A DNA stretch of 64,000 nucleotides from Vreelandella hamiltonii. Lineage in GTDB: Bacteria > Pseudomonadota > Gammaproteobacteria > Pseudomonadales > Halomonadaceae. Position 1 is the stretch's first letter; every line of letters starts with the position of its first letter. A model generated the notes under the pieces. The model worked only from the letters and a program-made list of their open reading frames with translations. It had not been told where the DNA came from and did not search any database. A program made the translations under genes and the position numbers. Shown piece after piece: positions 26,389-34,282 of the stretch. Location: assembly GCF_014651775.1 (NCBI RefSeq), contig NZ_BMXN01000010.1:36616-100615 (forward strand), written 5' to 3'.

Positions 26389-26691
26389 TTAGTTGATAGG
26401 GGTGTGGACGGTGACCAACTTGGTGCCATCGGGGAAGGTGGCTTCTACCTGCACTTCATCGACCATCTCGGCCACGCCTTCCATGACATCGTCACGGGTG
26501 AGGATCTCGCGCCCGTAACTCATCAGGTCGGCGACGCTGCGGCCGTCTCGTGCGCCTTCCATGATTTCAAAACTAATCAGCGCCACCGCCTCGGGGTAGT
26601 TGAGTTTCAGGCCGCGCGCCTTGCGCCGCTCGGCGAGCTGGGCGGCCGTGAACAGCATCAGCTTGTCTTTATCTCTTGGGGTCAGTTCCAT
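26389..26691 (-). CDS. ureA: Urease gamma subunit UreA
   Basis: Exactly 100 residues, the family norm. It has [47 protein letters not shown] and a HTPIN C-terminus, all highly conserved UreA blocks. It is the first structural subunit gene, 33 bases after ureD. Confidence 0.98.
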   Translation of the reverse strand: MELTPRDKDKLMLFTAAQLAERRKARGLKLNYPEAVALISFEIMEGARDGRSVADLMSYGREILTRDDVMEGVAEMVDEVQVEATFPDGTKLVTVHTPIN

Positions 26692-26724
26692 GGAGTGTCT
26701 CCAGCATCATCGAGGTGTTGCCAA

Positions 26725-27609
26725 TCAGGTTAGCCAAATACGCGGGGTATGCGCATCGCGTTCGATCCAGCGCGGGCGTAGTAGCTGCCAGGCATGTTCA
26801 CACAGGGCCCAGGCTTCGTTTCGGGATGCACCTAAATAGCGCATCAGCAGTACGCCATGGCGTTCCGTCACTGCCCAGCGGGGGTTATCCGGCAGCGCCT
26901 CGCGCAGTGCTTCGATGGCCGCTGGGGCATCATCGAGCCCCACGGCCCACAGCGTGGCCTGCACCGTCGCGCCGCCCTGCCCCCAGCGGCCCACGAAGCG
27001 CGGGTGTGCAGGGTCCAGCGGCTGGCGCTCCAGCCATAGCGGCTTGCCGTCCAGGGTCAGGCGGAAGTGCTGCTCGATCTGCCCGGAAACGTAGGGTAAA
27101 TCGCTGGCCGGGCGGCCAAGCGCCATCACTTCCCAGCCCAGGCAGCGGGCATCACCGTGCAGCGCGATATGGGTGCGCTGGTGGCCCTTTGAGCCGTCAA
27201 AAGCGATGGTCTCCTGAGGCAGCCACTCCAGGGTAGCGCCCGCCTCCACCGTGAGTTCGGTGAGCTGGGTCCAGGCGACCCCTTGGCTGTCGGCTTTGTA
27301 AAGCTTGTTGGCAGCGGGCGTGGTGAGCAGCGCGTGGGCGCCGCGCTCTACATGGGCACGGATGGTCAGCGCATCACCGCTCACCAGCCCGCCGGGCGGG
27401 TGCAACACGTAAACGTGGCACGCTTCCTGGCTGCCTTCCGGGTAGAAGGGGCGCTGCACGCGTAGCGGCCCTTGGTGGCGCGCCTGCACTAATCGGGTCA
27501 CGCCATCGCGGTTGGCAAAGCTCAGGGCCAGCGAGGCGGCCCAGCGGCGCTCGGCGTCAAAGCGGTGGCCGGAACCAGCAGCGGGCAGGGCGAGTTCGCT
27601 CAATATCAT
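26725..27609 (-). CDS. ureD: Urease accessory protein UreD
   Basis: A 294-residue UreD (UreH) with the conserved block VYVLHPPGGLVSGDAL, then TTPAANKLYKAD, and WLPQETIAFDGSKG. It forms the complex with UreF and UreG that delivers nickel. It is the first gene of the operon; the ATG at 27609 has AGGAAG rather far upstream (about 13 bases). The promoter 43 bases upstream is of sigma-54 type. Confidence 0.95.
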   Translation of the reverse strand: MILSELALPAAGSGHRFDAERRWAASLALSFANRDGVTRLVQARHQGPLRVQRPFYPEGSQEACHVYVLHPPGGLVSGDALTIRAHVERGAHALLTTPAANKLYKADSQGVAWTQLTELTVEAGATLEWLPQETIAFDGSKGHQRTHIALHGDARCLGWEVMALGRPASDLPYVSGQIEQHFRLTLDGKPLWLERQPLDPAHPRFVGRWGQGGATVQATLWAVGLDDAPAAIEALREALPDNPRWAVTERHGVLLMRYLGASRNEAWALCEHAWQLLRPRWIERDAHTPRIWLT

Positions 27610-27651
27610 GGGCGCTGTCGCTTCCTTGTGGATAAATCATTGGCTTACAAA

Positions 27652-27667
27652 TGCAAGGAATGCGCCA
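27652..27667 (-). promoter_or_regulatory. Sigma-54 (RpoN) promoter of the urease operon
   Basis: On the minus strand TGGCGCATTCCTTGCA matches the sigma-54 -24/-12 consensus TGGCACGnnnnTTGCw, with GG and GC exactly 10 bases apart. The -12 element is 43 bases before the ureD ATG. Two GCACCA half-sites (27744-27749 and 27775-27780), about three helical turns apart and about 80-115 bases upstream, resemble NtrC half-sites. The rest of the 326-base stretch 27610-27935 shows AT-rich sequence before the gene at 27936 and nothing else recognisable. Confidence 0.82.
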
Positions 27668-27935
27668 AAATGGTGAAAAGCGATACTTCCTAGTCGCTGC
27701 GGGTACCCGCTCGTCACATTGCGGAGAGACTCGGCCTCTCAAAGCACCAAAAGAGATCACAAAAAGATCGACTTGCACCAAATTAGAACAACACGACGAT
27801 AAATAAAGTGCCTGGAGGTGCTCCTCCCGTCACCCATCGTTCTTTGCTTAAAATACCCATCATGCTTTGCTTAAAAATAAAAGGCTGAGGTAAAGTCAGC
27901 TAATTCGCCATTACGCGCCCTCGAGAACAACAACC

Positions 27936-28274
27936 ATGACCCTATGCGCTCGTCTATCTGCCGCGTTTTTATTCGGCCTGCTGAGCACTCATGTCGCCGC
28001 ACAATCGTTACCTAGTGGCGCGCTTCAGGAGGGCACTCTCTCTAACCAGCAGTTGATCCAGGATGCGATGCTGGGCGTGGCGGCCAAAGTGGCCACGCTG
28101 GGTTGCCAGCAGCCTGAGTCGTTTCAACCTTACGTGCTGGCGATGCCTCAAGGGAGTGAGGGTGCTCGGTATTGGCGAGAGCTGTGGGTGGTTCAGGGCT
28201 GCCATTCGGAATTTCCTGTCGAAATCCGCTTTAGTGAGGCAGGGCTTGGGGCAGCCAACTACACGATTGAGTAA
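27936..28274 (+). CDS. Small secreted protein, function unknown
   Basis: A 112-residue protein with a signal peptide (MTLCARLSAAFLFGLLSTHVAA-Q). The mature part has two Cys (GCQQPESF and VQGCHSEF), probably a disulfide, and a pattern of LPSGALQEG, LAMPQGSEGARYWRELWVV and FPVEIRFSEAG. I recognise no named family; it resembles small periplasmic proteins with a conserved WRELW motif found in proteobacteria. It is divergent from the urease operon and followed by a tandem-repeat spacer. Confidence 0.6.
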   Translation: MTLCARLSAAFLFGLLSTHVAAQSLPSGALQEGTLSNQQLIQDAMLGVAAKVATLGCQQPESFQPYVLAMPQGSEGARYWRELWVVQGCHSEFPVEIRFSEAGLGAANYTIE

Positions 28275-28373
28275 CGGTGGGTTTGGCAGTGGTGTAGAGC
28301 TTTTGGCGCCAGGAAACATACAGGATGACGCGTCAATTCACCGCATAAGGGTCCGTCAACCACGGGACTCTTT

Positions 28374-28418
28374 CCGATACTATGACCCCCGATACGATGA
28401 CTTCCGATACGATGACGC
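28374..28418. repeat. Three 15-bp tandem repeats
   Basis: Three units related to CCGATACGATGACTT start at 28374, 28389 and 28404, with small differences in the first. They lie in the spacer between the small secreted protein and the DUF2946-like gene (28275-28466), with no open frame of interest; they may be a promoter-region tandem repeat affecting the downstream metal genes. Confidence 0.6.
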
Positions 28419-28466
28419 CCTTGTTTCGTCAAAACGACCATGAAGCCCACCATGCGTAACCAGTAG

Positions 28467-28862
28467 ATGCATTACTTCCGCTCAGCAGACTCTTTTTGGT
28501 ATCGCGCAGCGCTTTATCTGGCGTTCGTCGCGATCTACCTGCTGTTTGCCGGGCCGCTGCTCTCCCAACTGCAGGCATCTCACGCGTCAGGTCATGCCCA
28601 CCATGACGAGCATGCCTTGTGTCTCAGCCACTCCGACCCTACCCCCTCCTCTTCACACGCACTGGAGCACTGGCACCACCAGTGTGATTACTGCGGTGTC
28701 TGGCAGCAGTCACCCTCGGCACCCAACCACCTCCCAGCCATTGGCAGCAGGGCGTTTATTGACGCGTCGCCATTGCCAAACACGTTCTCTCAACGGACGG
28801 TGGTGTGGCTCAATTACCCCCACGCGTGCCCTCGTGCTCCCCCCTTGCTGCAGGTCAGTTAA
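28467..28862 (+). CDS. DUF2946-like membrane-anchored His/Cys protein (probable metal-related)
   Basis: A 131-residue protein with one N-terminal hydrophobic segment (about 12-32), a His-rich stretch SHASGHAHHDEHALCLSHSD and the Cys-pair motif HHQCDYCGVW. DUF2946 proteins are small, carry similar His and C-x-x-C motifs and are found with TonB receptors, PepSY proteins and copper genes. It precedes a PepSY gene, separated by a MITE-like element. A role in copper or iron handling is inference from composition and neighbours. Confidence 0.6.
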   Translation: MHYFRSADSFWYRAALYLAFVAIYLLFAGPLLSQLQASHASGHAHHDEHALCLSHSDPTPSSSHALEHWHHQCDYCGVWQQSPSAPNHLPAIGSRAFIDASPLPNTFSQRTVVWLNYPHACPRAPPLLQVS

Positions 28863-28892
28863 CCCCATGACTGCGCGGGGCAGGCACGCCTA

Positions 28893-29033
28893 GAGGGTGT
28901 TTACAAATGTCACGAGCGACGGTCAGGCAAGGCGAAATCAGCCGAAAAAGCGGAGTTTACGAGGTGTAAATGAGCATTTTGAGGCTGATTTCAACGCCGC
29001 ATGGCCTAGCGCAGTAGTTTGTAGACACCCTCT
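28893..29033. mobile_element. MITE-like palindromic element
   Basis: A 141-base unit bounded by 16-bp terminal inverted repeats with one mismatch: AGAGGGTGTTTACAAA (28893-28908) and the inverse complement at 29018-29033. Inside, AAATCAGCC (28935-28943) pairs with GGCTGATTT (28983-28991) and TTTAC with GTAAA, so the whole unit folds back on itself. It encodes no transposase. The ends and length are those of a non-autonomous element; it separates the DUF2946-like gene from the PepSY gene. Confidence 0.75.
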
Positions 29034-29121
29034 TAGCGCCTTGCCCACCTACTACCCAGTGGCAACGCCTCCTCAGGAGGTGTCGCTGCTCGCCGCTATG
29101 CAGCGGCTCTGGAGCACTCAC

Positions 29122-30486
29122 ATGTCGACTATTTCCGCATCTCCCCCGGCGCGCAAAGCCGCGCTGGATCTGTATCGCGCCGTCTGGCGATGGCACTTCT
29201 ATGCCGGGCTGCTGGTACTGCCCTTTCTGATCACCCTCTCCCTGACAGGCGCCCTGTACCTGTTTCGTGATGAGCTGGATGCCGTGATTCACGCCGACCT
29301 CAAACGCGTAGCAGTACAGGAGGCCACCCAGCCCCCCGCCGCGCAGGTCAGTGCGGCACTGCAGGACTACCCAGGCACGGCGGTGAAATACACGTCCCCC
29401 GCCACGCCTGACAGCTCGGCAGAGATCACCGTCAACACGCTGTCTGGCGAACGCCTGGCGGTCTATGTGAACCCTTATACCGCCGAGGTACTGGGCTCGC
29501 TGGACGACCGGGGCACGGTGATGTGGACCGTGCGCTACCTGCATAGCTTCAAGTTCTTCGGACAAACCCCGCGCAAGCTGATCGAGATAGCGGCGGGCTG
29601 GTCGATCCTGCTGGTCGCTACCGGGATTTACCTCTGGTGGCCGCGCCAGGGCAGCGGCGGCGTAGTGAGCGTGCGCGGCAAACCCAAAAGCCGGGTGTTC
29701 TGGCGTGATCTGCATGCGGTGCTGGGGATCTTTATCGGTGGGTTTATCGTGTTTCTGGCCATTACCGGCATGCCGTGGTCGGGCGTCTGGGGTGGGCAGG
29801 TCAACCAGTGGGCCAATGGCAACAACTTCGGCTACCCCTCGGGGGTGCGCGTGGAAGTGCCCATGTCCAATGCTTACCTGAGCGATCAAGGCACCACCAG
29901 CTGGTCGCTGGAGCAGGCCCAGGTGCCGGAGTCCACCCCACCGGCGACGCCCACGCCCCGCCTTGGGCTGAACAGCATCGTGGCCATTCTGGATGAGCTG
30001 GGGCTACAGCAGGGCTATGTCGTCAACCTGCCCACGACTGCGGCAGGGGTCTACACCGGCTCCATCTATCCGGATGACCTGGCCCAGCAGCGGGTAATCC
30101 ATCTCGACCAGTACAGCGGCGAGCCGCTGATCGACATGAGCTACGCCGATTACGGCCCCTTGGGCCGCTGGCTGGAGTTCGGCATCAACGTCCACCTGGG
30201 TCAGGAGTTTGGCCTGGCCAATCAGCTGTTCCTGCTGGCCGTCTGCCTGGCCATCATCGTGATGTGCGTGGCGGCAGGTGTGATGTGGTGGAAACGCCGC
30301 CCCTCGGGGGCCATGGGCGTACCGCCCCTGCCTGCCGACACGCGGGTGTTCCGCGGGCTCATCGCCCTGCTGGTCATCGGCGGGCTGCTGTTTCCGCTGG
30401 TTGGCGCGTCGCTGTTGGTGATGCTGGTCATCGACTGGTGCATCGTGCGGCCGTTGCAAGCCCGGCGTCTCGCTGGCGCTGGCTAG
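29122..30486 (+). CDS. PepSY-associated TM helix domain protein (PiuB-like)
   Basis: A 454-residue membrane protein: N-terminal MSTISASPPARKAALDLYRAVWRWHFYAGLLVLPFLI (TM1 with conserved His), a periplasmic PepSY-like part (about 60-145), TM2 near 160-180 (WSILLVATGIYLWWP), the RDLHAVLGIF segment with another His, and two further helices near the C-terminus. Such proteins accompany siderophore/TonB or copper systems and may bind heme or act as ferric reductases. I chose ATG 29122 because the family begins here; ATG 29098 is an alternative. Upstream frame runs through the MITE. Confidence 0.85.
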   Translation: MSTISASPPARKAALDLYRAVWRWHFYAGLLVLPFLITLSLTGALYLFRDELDAVIHADLKRVAVQEATQPPAAQVSAALQDYPGTAVKYTSPATPDSSAEITVNTLSGERLAVYVNPYTAEVLGSLDDRGTVMWTVRYLHSFKFFGQTPRKLIEIAAGWSILLVATGIYLWWPRQGSGGVVSVRGKPKSRVFWRDLHAVLGIFIGGFIVFLAITGMPWSGVWGGQVNQWANGNNFGYPSGVRVEVPMSNAYLSDQGTTSWSLEQAQVPESTPPATPTPRLGLNSIVAILDELGLQQGYVVNLPTTAAGVYTGSIYPDDLAQQRVIHLDQYSGEPLIDMSYADYGPLGRWLEFGINVHLGQEFGLANQLFLLAVCLAIIVMCVAAGVMWWKRRPSGAMGVPPLPADTRVFRGLIALLVIGGLLFPLVGASLLVMLVIDWCIVRPLQARRLAGAG

Positions 30487-30495
30487 CGAGACGCC
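30464..30495 (+). terminator. Hairpin terminator overlapping the PepSY stop codon
   Basis: A perfect 11-bp stem GGCGTCTCGCT (30464-30474) with 30485-30495 and a 10-base loop, spanning the stop codon and followed by CGTTTCC. The U-tract is short, so termination may be partial; it lies between convergent genes. Confidence 0.6.
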
Positions 30496-30507
30496 CGTTT
30501 CCAGCAC

Positions 30508-31053
30508 CTAGTGGGTGTGGGAATGCGAGTGTGTGTGGCCATCCCCGTGGTGGCCACCTTCCGGCGATTCACCTGCCGGGAACACCTCGAGCGTGATCTC
30601 CACTGGCTCGGCATGGCGAAACTCCAGTGTCACAGGAATCGCCTGCCCTTCGACGATGGGTGACGCGAGTTCCATGAACATCAGGTGCAGACCACCCGGC
30701 GCCAGGGTGACGGTTTCACCGGCCGGAATTTCAATGCCACCAGGCAGTTGTGCCATGCGCATGACATCGCCATCCATCTCCATGGTGTGTATTTCCACCC
30801 GCTCGGTCAGTGGGCTGGAAGCACTTACCAGAGTATCGTCGGCATTGCCCTGATTGGTGATCGTCACGAAACCTCCCCCAGCCCCCGCCCCTGGCGGCGT
30901 TGCCCGACTCCATGGCTGGCTGACCACCATATCCGGTGCATGCCCAGGAGCCACTTCGTGGTGTTCACCACCGTGGTGCGCCGCAAGCAGAGGGGCTTGG
31001 AGCATGATCATGGCACTCGCCAACGCGGTACCCAAGGTCAAACGGCGTATCAT
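30508..31053 (-). CDS. Periplasmic copper chaperone PCu(A)C with His-rich C-terminus
   Basis: A 181-residue exported protein: signal peptide (1-24, LLAA-H), a His-rich start (HHGGEHHEVAPGH) and the PCuAC cupredoxin-like domain with the Cu(I) motif H-x-M ... GGLHLMFMEL; it ends in GHHGDGHTHSHSHTH, a second copper-binding tail. PCuAC hands Cu(I) to the CuA centre of cytochrome oxidase. It lies 18 bases downstream of dosC on the same strand with GGGAG before its ATG, so the two are likely one transcript. Confidence 0.9.
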   Translation of the reverse strand: MIRRLTLGTALASAMIMLQAPLLAAHHGGEHHEVAPGHAPDMVVSQPWSRATPPGAGAGGGFVTITNQGNADDTLVSASSPLTERVEIHTMEMDGDVMRMAQLPGGIEIPAGETVTLAPGGLHLMFMELASPIVEGQAIPVTLEFRHAEPVEITLEVFPAGESPEGGHHGDGHTHSHSHTH

Positions 31054-31071
31054 TGGATGAACTCCCTGTTT

Positions 31072-32436
31072 TCAATTGACGCATACCACACGGTTACGTC
31101 CACTGCGTTTTGCCTGATAGAGCGCCTGGTCGGCGCGCTGCATGGAATACTGGTAATCCGGATGGCCGTCGTGCAACGTGAGCCCTACGCTCACGGTAAC
31201 GCTCAGCAGTGTATCCGCCGTCGCCAGCATCGGCTCTTTGGCCACGGCCTGGCGTAGCCGCTCGGCGAACAGGCGGCTTCCGTCCGGGTCCGTATCCACC
31301 AGAACAATCAAGAACTCTTCACCGCCCATCCGAAACACGTAATCGCCGCCTCGGGTAGAGCGATCCAGAATGCTGGCGACCTGTTGCAGCACGTTATCGC
31401 CCGCATCATGGCCGTGGGTATCGTTGATCGACTTGAAGTGATCGATGTCCACCATGAGCAAGGCAAAACACTTCTCCGAGCGCCGAGCCAGCTCGATTTC
31501 ACGGTTCAGCACCACCGACAGAAATTTACGGTTCAGCAAGCGAGTGAGGCTATCGCGGCCCGCTTCGAGCCCCGAGGCACGGTCCAGAATATCGTCCAGC
31601 AGCATCAGGATCGTGCGCGCCGCGTCCCGAATATGGCTCAGCGCGGCCAGGCGCAGTGCGCTGTCGCCATCCGTCAACTGCGCCATCCATTGGTCGTCCA
31701 CCAGATGGATATGTCGCGAAATGACGGCAATCTCCGGCGCGCCTTCGAAAGCATGGCACGCCTTGTGCAAATACCACAGGCCAAATTCGGAGCTGGCCAA
31801 GCGGGGCAAGGCGCTGGTCTCCTGCTGCGCCGCCACGGCAAACATCAGCGCATTTTCCCAGTTGAGCAGCGCCGCCCGCTGCCGTTCGCGCTCATCGCCG
31901 ATACTCTGGGTGAGCGAAAAAAGCTTGTAGGCTTCTTCGGTGCGCGCATGGCGATTATTGGCCACCGAATAGGCATGGCTCATGATCTCCATGGCCATGT
32001 CGATATGGTCAGAAACGTACACGGCCGCCTCGCCCGCCGACAGCGGCGCATGGATCGAGCGATTGATCTGTTCGTAAAACACCTGCTTCAGCTGCCGGGC
32101 ACCGCTCAGCACCAGGTTTACCGGGATGTCGATGCGCGCATGTATCTGGCCTATTTTCTCCTGGTGCTCTACCAGCGCCTCGAGATCCGCGTGCTCGACG
32201 GCAAACATGGCACTGAGCCAACGCTGCATGGAAGGATGCAGGCGTTTTTCGACCTGCTCGTTGGAGAGAAAGAGCGAGGCATGGGGGTCATCCAGCATGA
32301 CCCGGTAAAAGTGTTCGGCAAACGGCGCCTGGTGGGCATGGGCCAGCTGCTCGACGGCTTGGCGCAGCGCCACCGGCGTACGCTCCAGCAGCGTCAGCCA
32401 CTCGGCAGCCAGCTGATGTTTATCCTTGTAGCGCAT
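31072..32436 (-). CDS. dosC: Oxygen-sensing globin-coupled diguanylate cyclase DosC (DgcO)
   Basis: The 454-residue product from ATG 32436 is colinear with E. coli DosC/YddV. The globin sensor (about 8-155) has proximal His99 (IGQIHARIDIP), distal Tyr44 (EHFYRVM) and Leu66, each one residue on from the E. coli His98, Tyr43 and Leu65. A middle helical domain follows (about 170-300), then a GGDEF domain (about 325-454) with active GGEEF and an intact inhibitory I-site RGGD five residues before it. It should make c-di-GMP from two GTP under oxygen control. The frame upstream of 32436 is not DosC-like. No DosP phosphodiesterase partner lies in the window. Confidence 0.93.
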   Translation of the reverse strand: MRYKDKHQLAAEWLTLLERTPVALRQAVEQLAHAHQAPFAEHFYRVMLDDPHASLFLSNEQVEKRLHPSMQRWLSAMFAVEHADLEALVEHQEKIGQIHARIDIPVNLVLSGARQLKQVFYEQINRSIHAPLSAGEAAVYVSDHIDMAMEIMSHAYSVANNRHARTEEAYKLFSLTQSIGDERERQRAALLNWENALMFAVAAQQETSALPRLASSEFGLWYLHKACHAFEGAPEIAVISRHIHLVDDQWMAQLTDGDSALRLAALSHIRDAARTILMLLDDILDRASGLEAGRDSLTRLLNRKFLSVVLNREIELARRSEKCFALLMVDIDHFKSINDTHGHDAGDNVLQQVASILDRSTRGGDYVFRMGGEEFLIVLVDTDPDGSRLFAERLRQAVAKEPMLATADTLLSVTVSVGLTLHDGHPDYQYSMQRADQALYQAKRSGRNRVVCVN

Positions 32437-32581
32437 ACCCCACCCGATGACCTTTGCGGAAAACGACCATGTTACACATAAACAAGGTGAGTCAATACGC
32501 ACCCAAAGCAGGATTTTGGGCCTTTTGGTGCGGTTTGTGCCGCTAACTTCATCGTTCACTCCCCCAGAGGCAAGCGCTGCC

Positions 32582-32635
32582 TTGACGCGGAGCCCAACCT
32601 CGAATATACCATTTGATATAGAGGCAACATATCAA
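32582..32635 (+). promoter_or_regulatory. Promoter and autoregulatory operator of the Xre/RES module
   Basis: TTGACG (32582-32587), 17 bases, TATACC (32605-32610) form a good sigma-70 promoter. Just downstream, TTGATAT (32613-32619) and ATATCAA (32629-32635) are a perfect 7-bp inverted repeat with a nine-base spacer, covering the likely transcription start and ending close to the ribosome site of the antitoxin. This is the expected place for autorepression by the Xre antitoxin. Confidence 0.75.
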
Positions 32636-32647
32636 CAGGAACTCCCG

Positions 32648-33097
32648 ATGGCCGCTACCTTCTCCCAATATCAACCCACCAAAGCCGTGGCCTCCGGCTA
32701 TTGGCAGCAAATTGGCCTGCCTGCCCGAGGGCGTAAGCTGCATGAGCTGCTGCATGAGGGGGTGGAGTACCGGGTATACCCAAAGCTTGCCAAGGTATCC
32801 GGTATCGAGCAGAAGGCGCTGGCGCGCTATGTGGATATCCCTTCCGCCACACTGAGCCGCCGCGCCAAGTCAGGCCGCTTCAAGATGGCGGAAAGCGACC
32901 GGCTGTATCGCTTTGCCGAGCTTTTCAAAGCGGCGCTGGATCTGTTCGAGGGGGACGCGGAGGGTGCCCGCGCCTGGCTGCTCAAACCCAATGCCGGGCT
33001 AGGCGGACGTCGCCCCGTTGAAATGAGCGCTACCTCAGCAGAGTACCAAACGGTACTAAACCTGATTGGACGGTTGGAGCACGGGGTGTCGGTATGA
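32648..33097 (+). CDS. Xre/ParS-type antitoxin (MbcA/ParS/Xre family)
   Basis: A 149-residue antitoxin from ATG 32648 (AGGA upstream). An Xre-like HTH lies at about 50-85 (AKVSGIEQKALARYVDIPSATLSRRAK) and the MbcA/ParS/Xre toxin-binding domain follows (FAELFKAALDLFEGDAEGARAWLLKPNAGLGGRRPVEM). The ARAWLLKPN-x-GLGG-PVEM motif is diagnostic for the antitoxin partners of RES toxins. Its stop overlaps the toxin start by four bases. Confidence 0.93.
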   Translation: MAATFSQYQPTKAVASGYWQQIGLPARGRKLHELLHEGVEYRVYPKLAKVSGIEQKALARYVDIPSATLSRRAKSGRFKMAESDRLYRFAELFKAALDLFEGDAEGARAWLLKPNAGLGGRRPVEMSATSAEYQTVLNLIGRLEHGVSV

Positions 33098-33558
33098 GCG
33101 AAGTCACCGCTTTCCGGCTGATGAAGCGCAAGTTTCAGGAGAGCGCGTTTGATGGCGAGGGCGCACGGCTTTACGGCGGGCGCTGGAACAGCCCAGGCAA
33201 TGCCTGTGTGTACGTAGCCAGCTCAGAGTCGTTGGCGCTGCTGGAAATCATGGTGCATCTGGAAAGCTATCGGCTGCTCAATGCCTATGCGCTGCTGCGA
33301 CTGACGCTGCCCAAGCAGAGCATTTTGAGCGTTGGAACGGAAGACTTACCCGAAAACTGGCGGGAAGCGCCAGCACCTGCGGAAACCGCCGACCTGGGCG
33401 ATGGCTGGCTAGCCTCCGGCCAGAGTCTGGCGCTGGCTCTGCCCAGCGTGGTGGTGCCGAGAGAGCTTAATTACATGCTCAACCCGGCCCACCCCTTGTT
33501 CGAGCAAGCCGTTGCCAGCGCCGAGGAACTGCCGTTTCAACCCGATCCACGGCTGTAA
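33094..33558 (+). CDS. RES domain toxin (NAD+-depleting, type II TA)
   Basis: A 154-residue RES-domain protein: AFRLMKRKF then GARLYGGRWNSPGNACVYVASSESLALLEIMVHLE, carrying the Arg, Tyr and Glu residues of the family active site. RES toxins are NAD+ glycohydrolases or phosphorylases, some ADP-ribosylating, neutralised by the upstream Xre antitoxin. Translational overlap (ATGA) supports one operon. All active-site residues look intact, so it should be functional. Confidence 0.93.
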   Translation: MSEVTAFRLMKRKFQESAFDGEGARLYGGRWNSPGNACVYVASSESLALLEIMVHLESYRLLNAYALLRLTLPKQSILSVGTEDLPENWREAPAPAETADLGDGWLASGQSLALALPSVVVPRELNYMLNPAHPLFEQAVASAEELPFQPDPRL

Positions 33559-33574
33559 ACCGGGTGTGGATAAC

Positions 33575-34282
33575 TCAAACCGTCAAATGCTGTTTGATCA
33601 GTTCGTTGGAGAGTTCGCTGATATCGCCTTTGGCCACCGGGCGGCCGCGGTCCATGATCACGAAGCGATCGGCGTATTTGCGGGCGAAGGGTAGCTTCTG
33701 CTCTACCAGCAGCACCGTCAGGCCGTCTTCTTTGATCAGTTGGCGAATCACCTGACCAATCTGGGCGACGATATTGGGCTGAATGCCCTCGCCGGGCTCG
33801 TCCAGAATCAGCAGTTTCGGTTCGATCACCAGCGCGCGGCCAATGGCGAGCTGCTGCTGTTGCCCACCGGACAAATCGCCGCCACGGCGGTGTTTCATCT
33901 CCTTGAGCACCGGAAACAGCTCGTAAATGCGCTCGGGAATTTTCTTCAGCCCGTCGCCCCGAGCGGCCAGCCCGGTGCGCAGGTTCTCCTCCACCGTCAG
34001 CAGCGGGAAAATCTGCCGCCCTTGGGGCACGAAACCGATGCCCAGGCGCGAGCGCGCCTCCACGGCTTTTTTGGTGAGTTCGATCTCGCCATCATTGCCC
34101 TGGTAGCGCAGCTGGCCGCTCTTCACCGCCACTTCCCCCATGATGGCTTTCATCAGGGTGGTTTTACCCACCCCGTTGCGGCCCATCACGCAGGTGCACT
34201 GCCCGGCAGGCACCTCCAGGTCCAGATCCCACAGGGTGTGGCTTTCGCCGTAGAACTGGTTCAACTTGTCGACGGTCAGCAT
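33575..34282 (-). CDS. urtE: Urea ABC transporter ATP-binding protein UrtE
   Basis: A 235-residue ABC ATPase: Walker A GRNGVGKTT, signature LSGGQQQQLAIGRAL, Walker B LLILDEPGEGIQPNIV. The GEGIQPNI pattern is typical of UrtE (LivF type). It energises high-affinity urea uptake with UrtD. The start overlaps the urtD stop by one base. Confidence 0.95.
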   Translation of the reverse strand: MLTVDKLNQFYGESHTLWDLDLEVPAGQCTCVMGRNGVGKTTLMKAIMGEVAVKSGQLRYQGNDGEIELTKKAVEARSRLGIGFVPQGRQIFPLLTVEENLRTGLAARGDGLKKIPERIYELFPVLKEMKHRRGGDLSGGQQQQLAIGRALVIEPKLLILDEPGEGIQPNIVAQIGQVIRQLIKEDGLTVLLVEQKLPFARKYADRFVIMDRGRPVAKGDISELSNELIKQHLTV

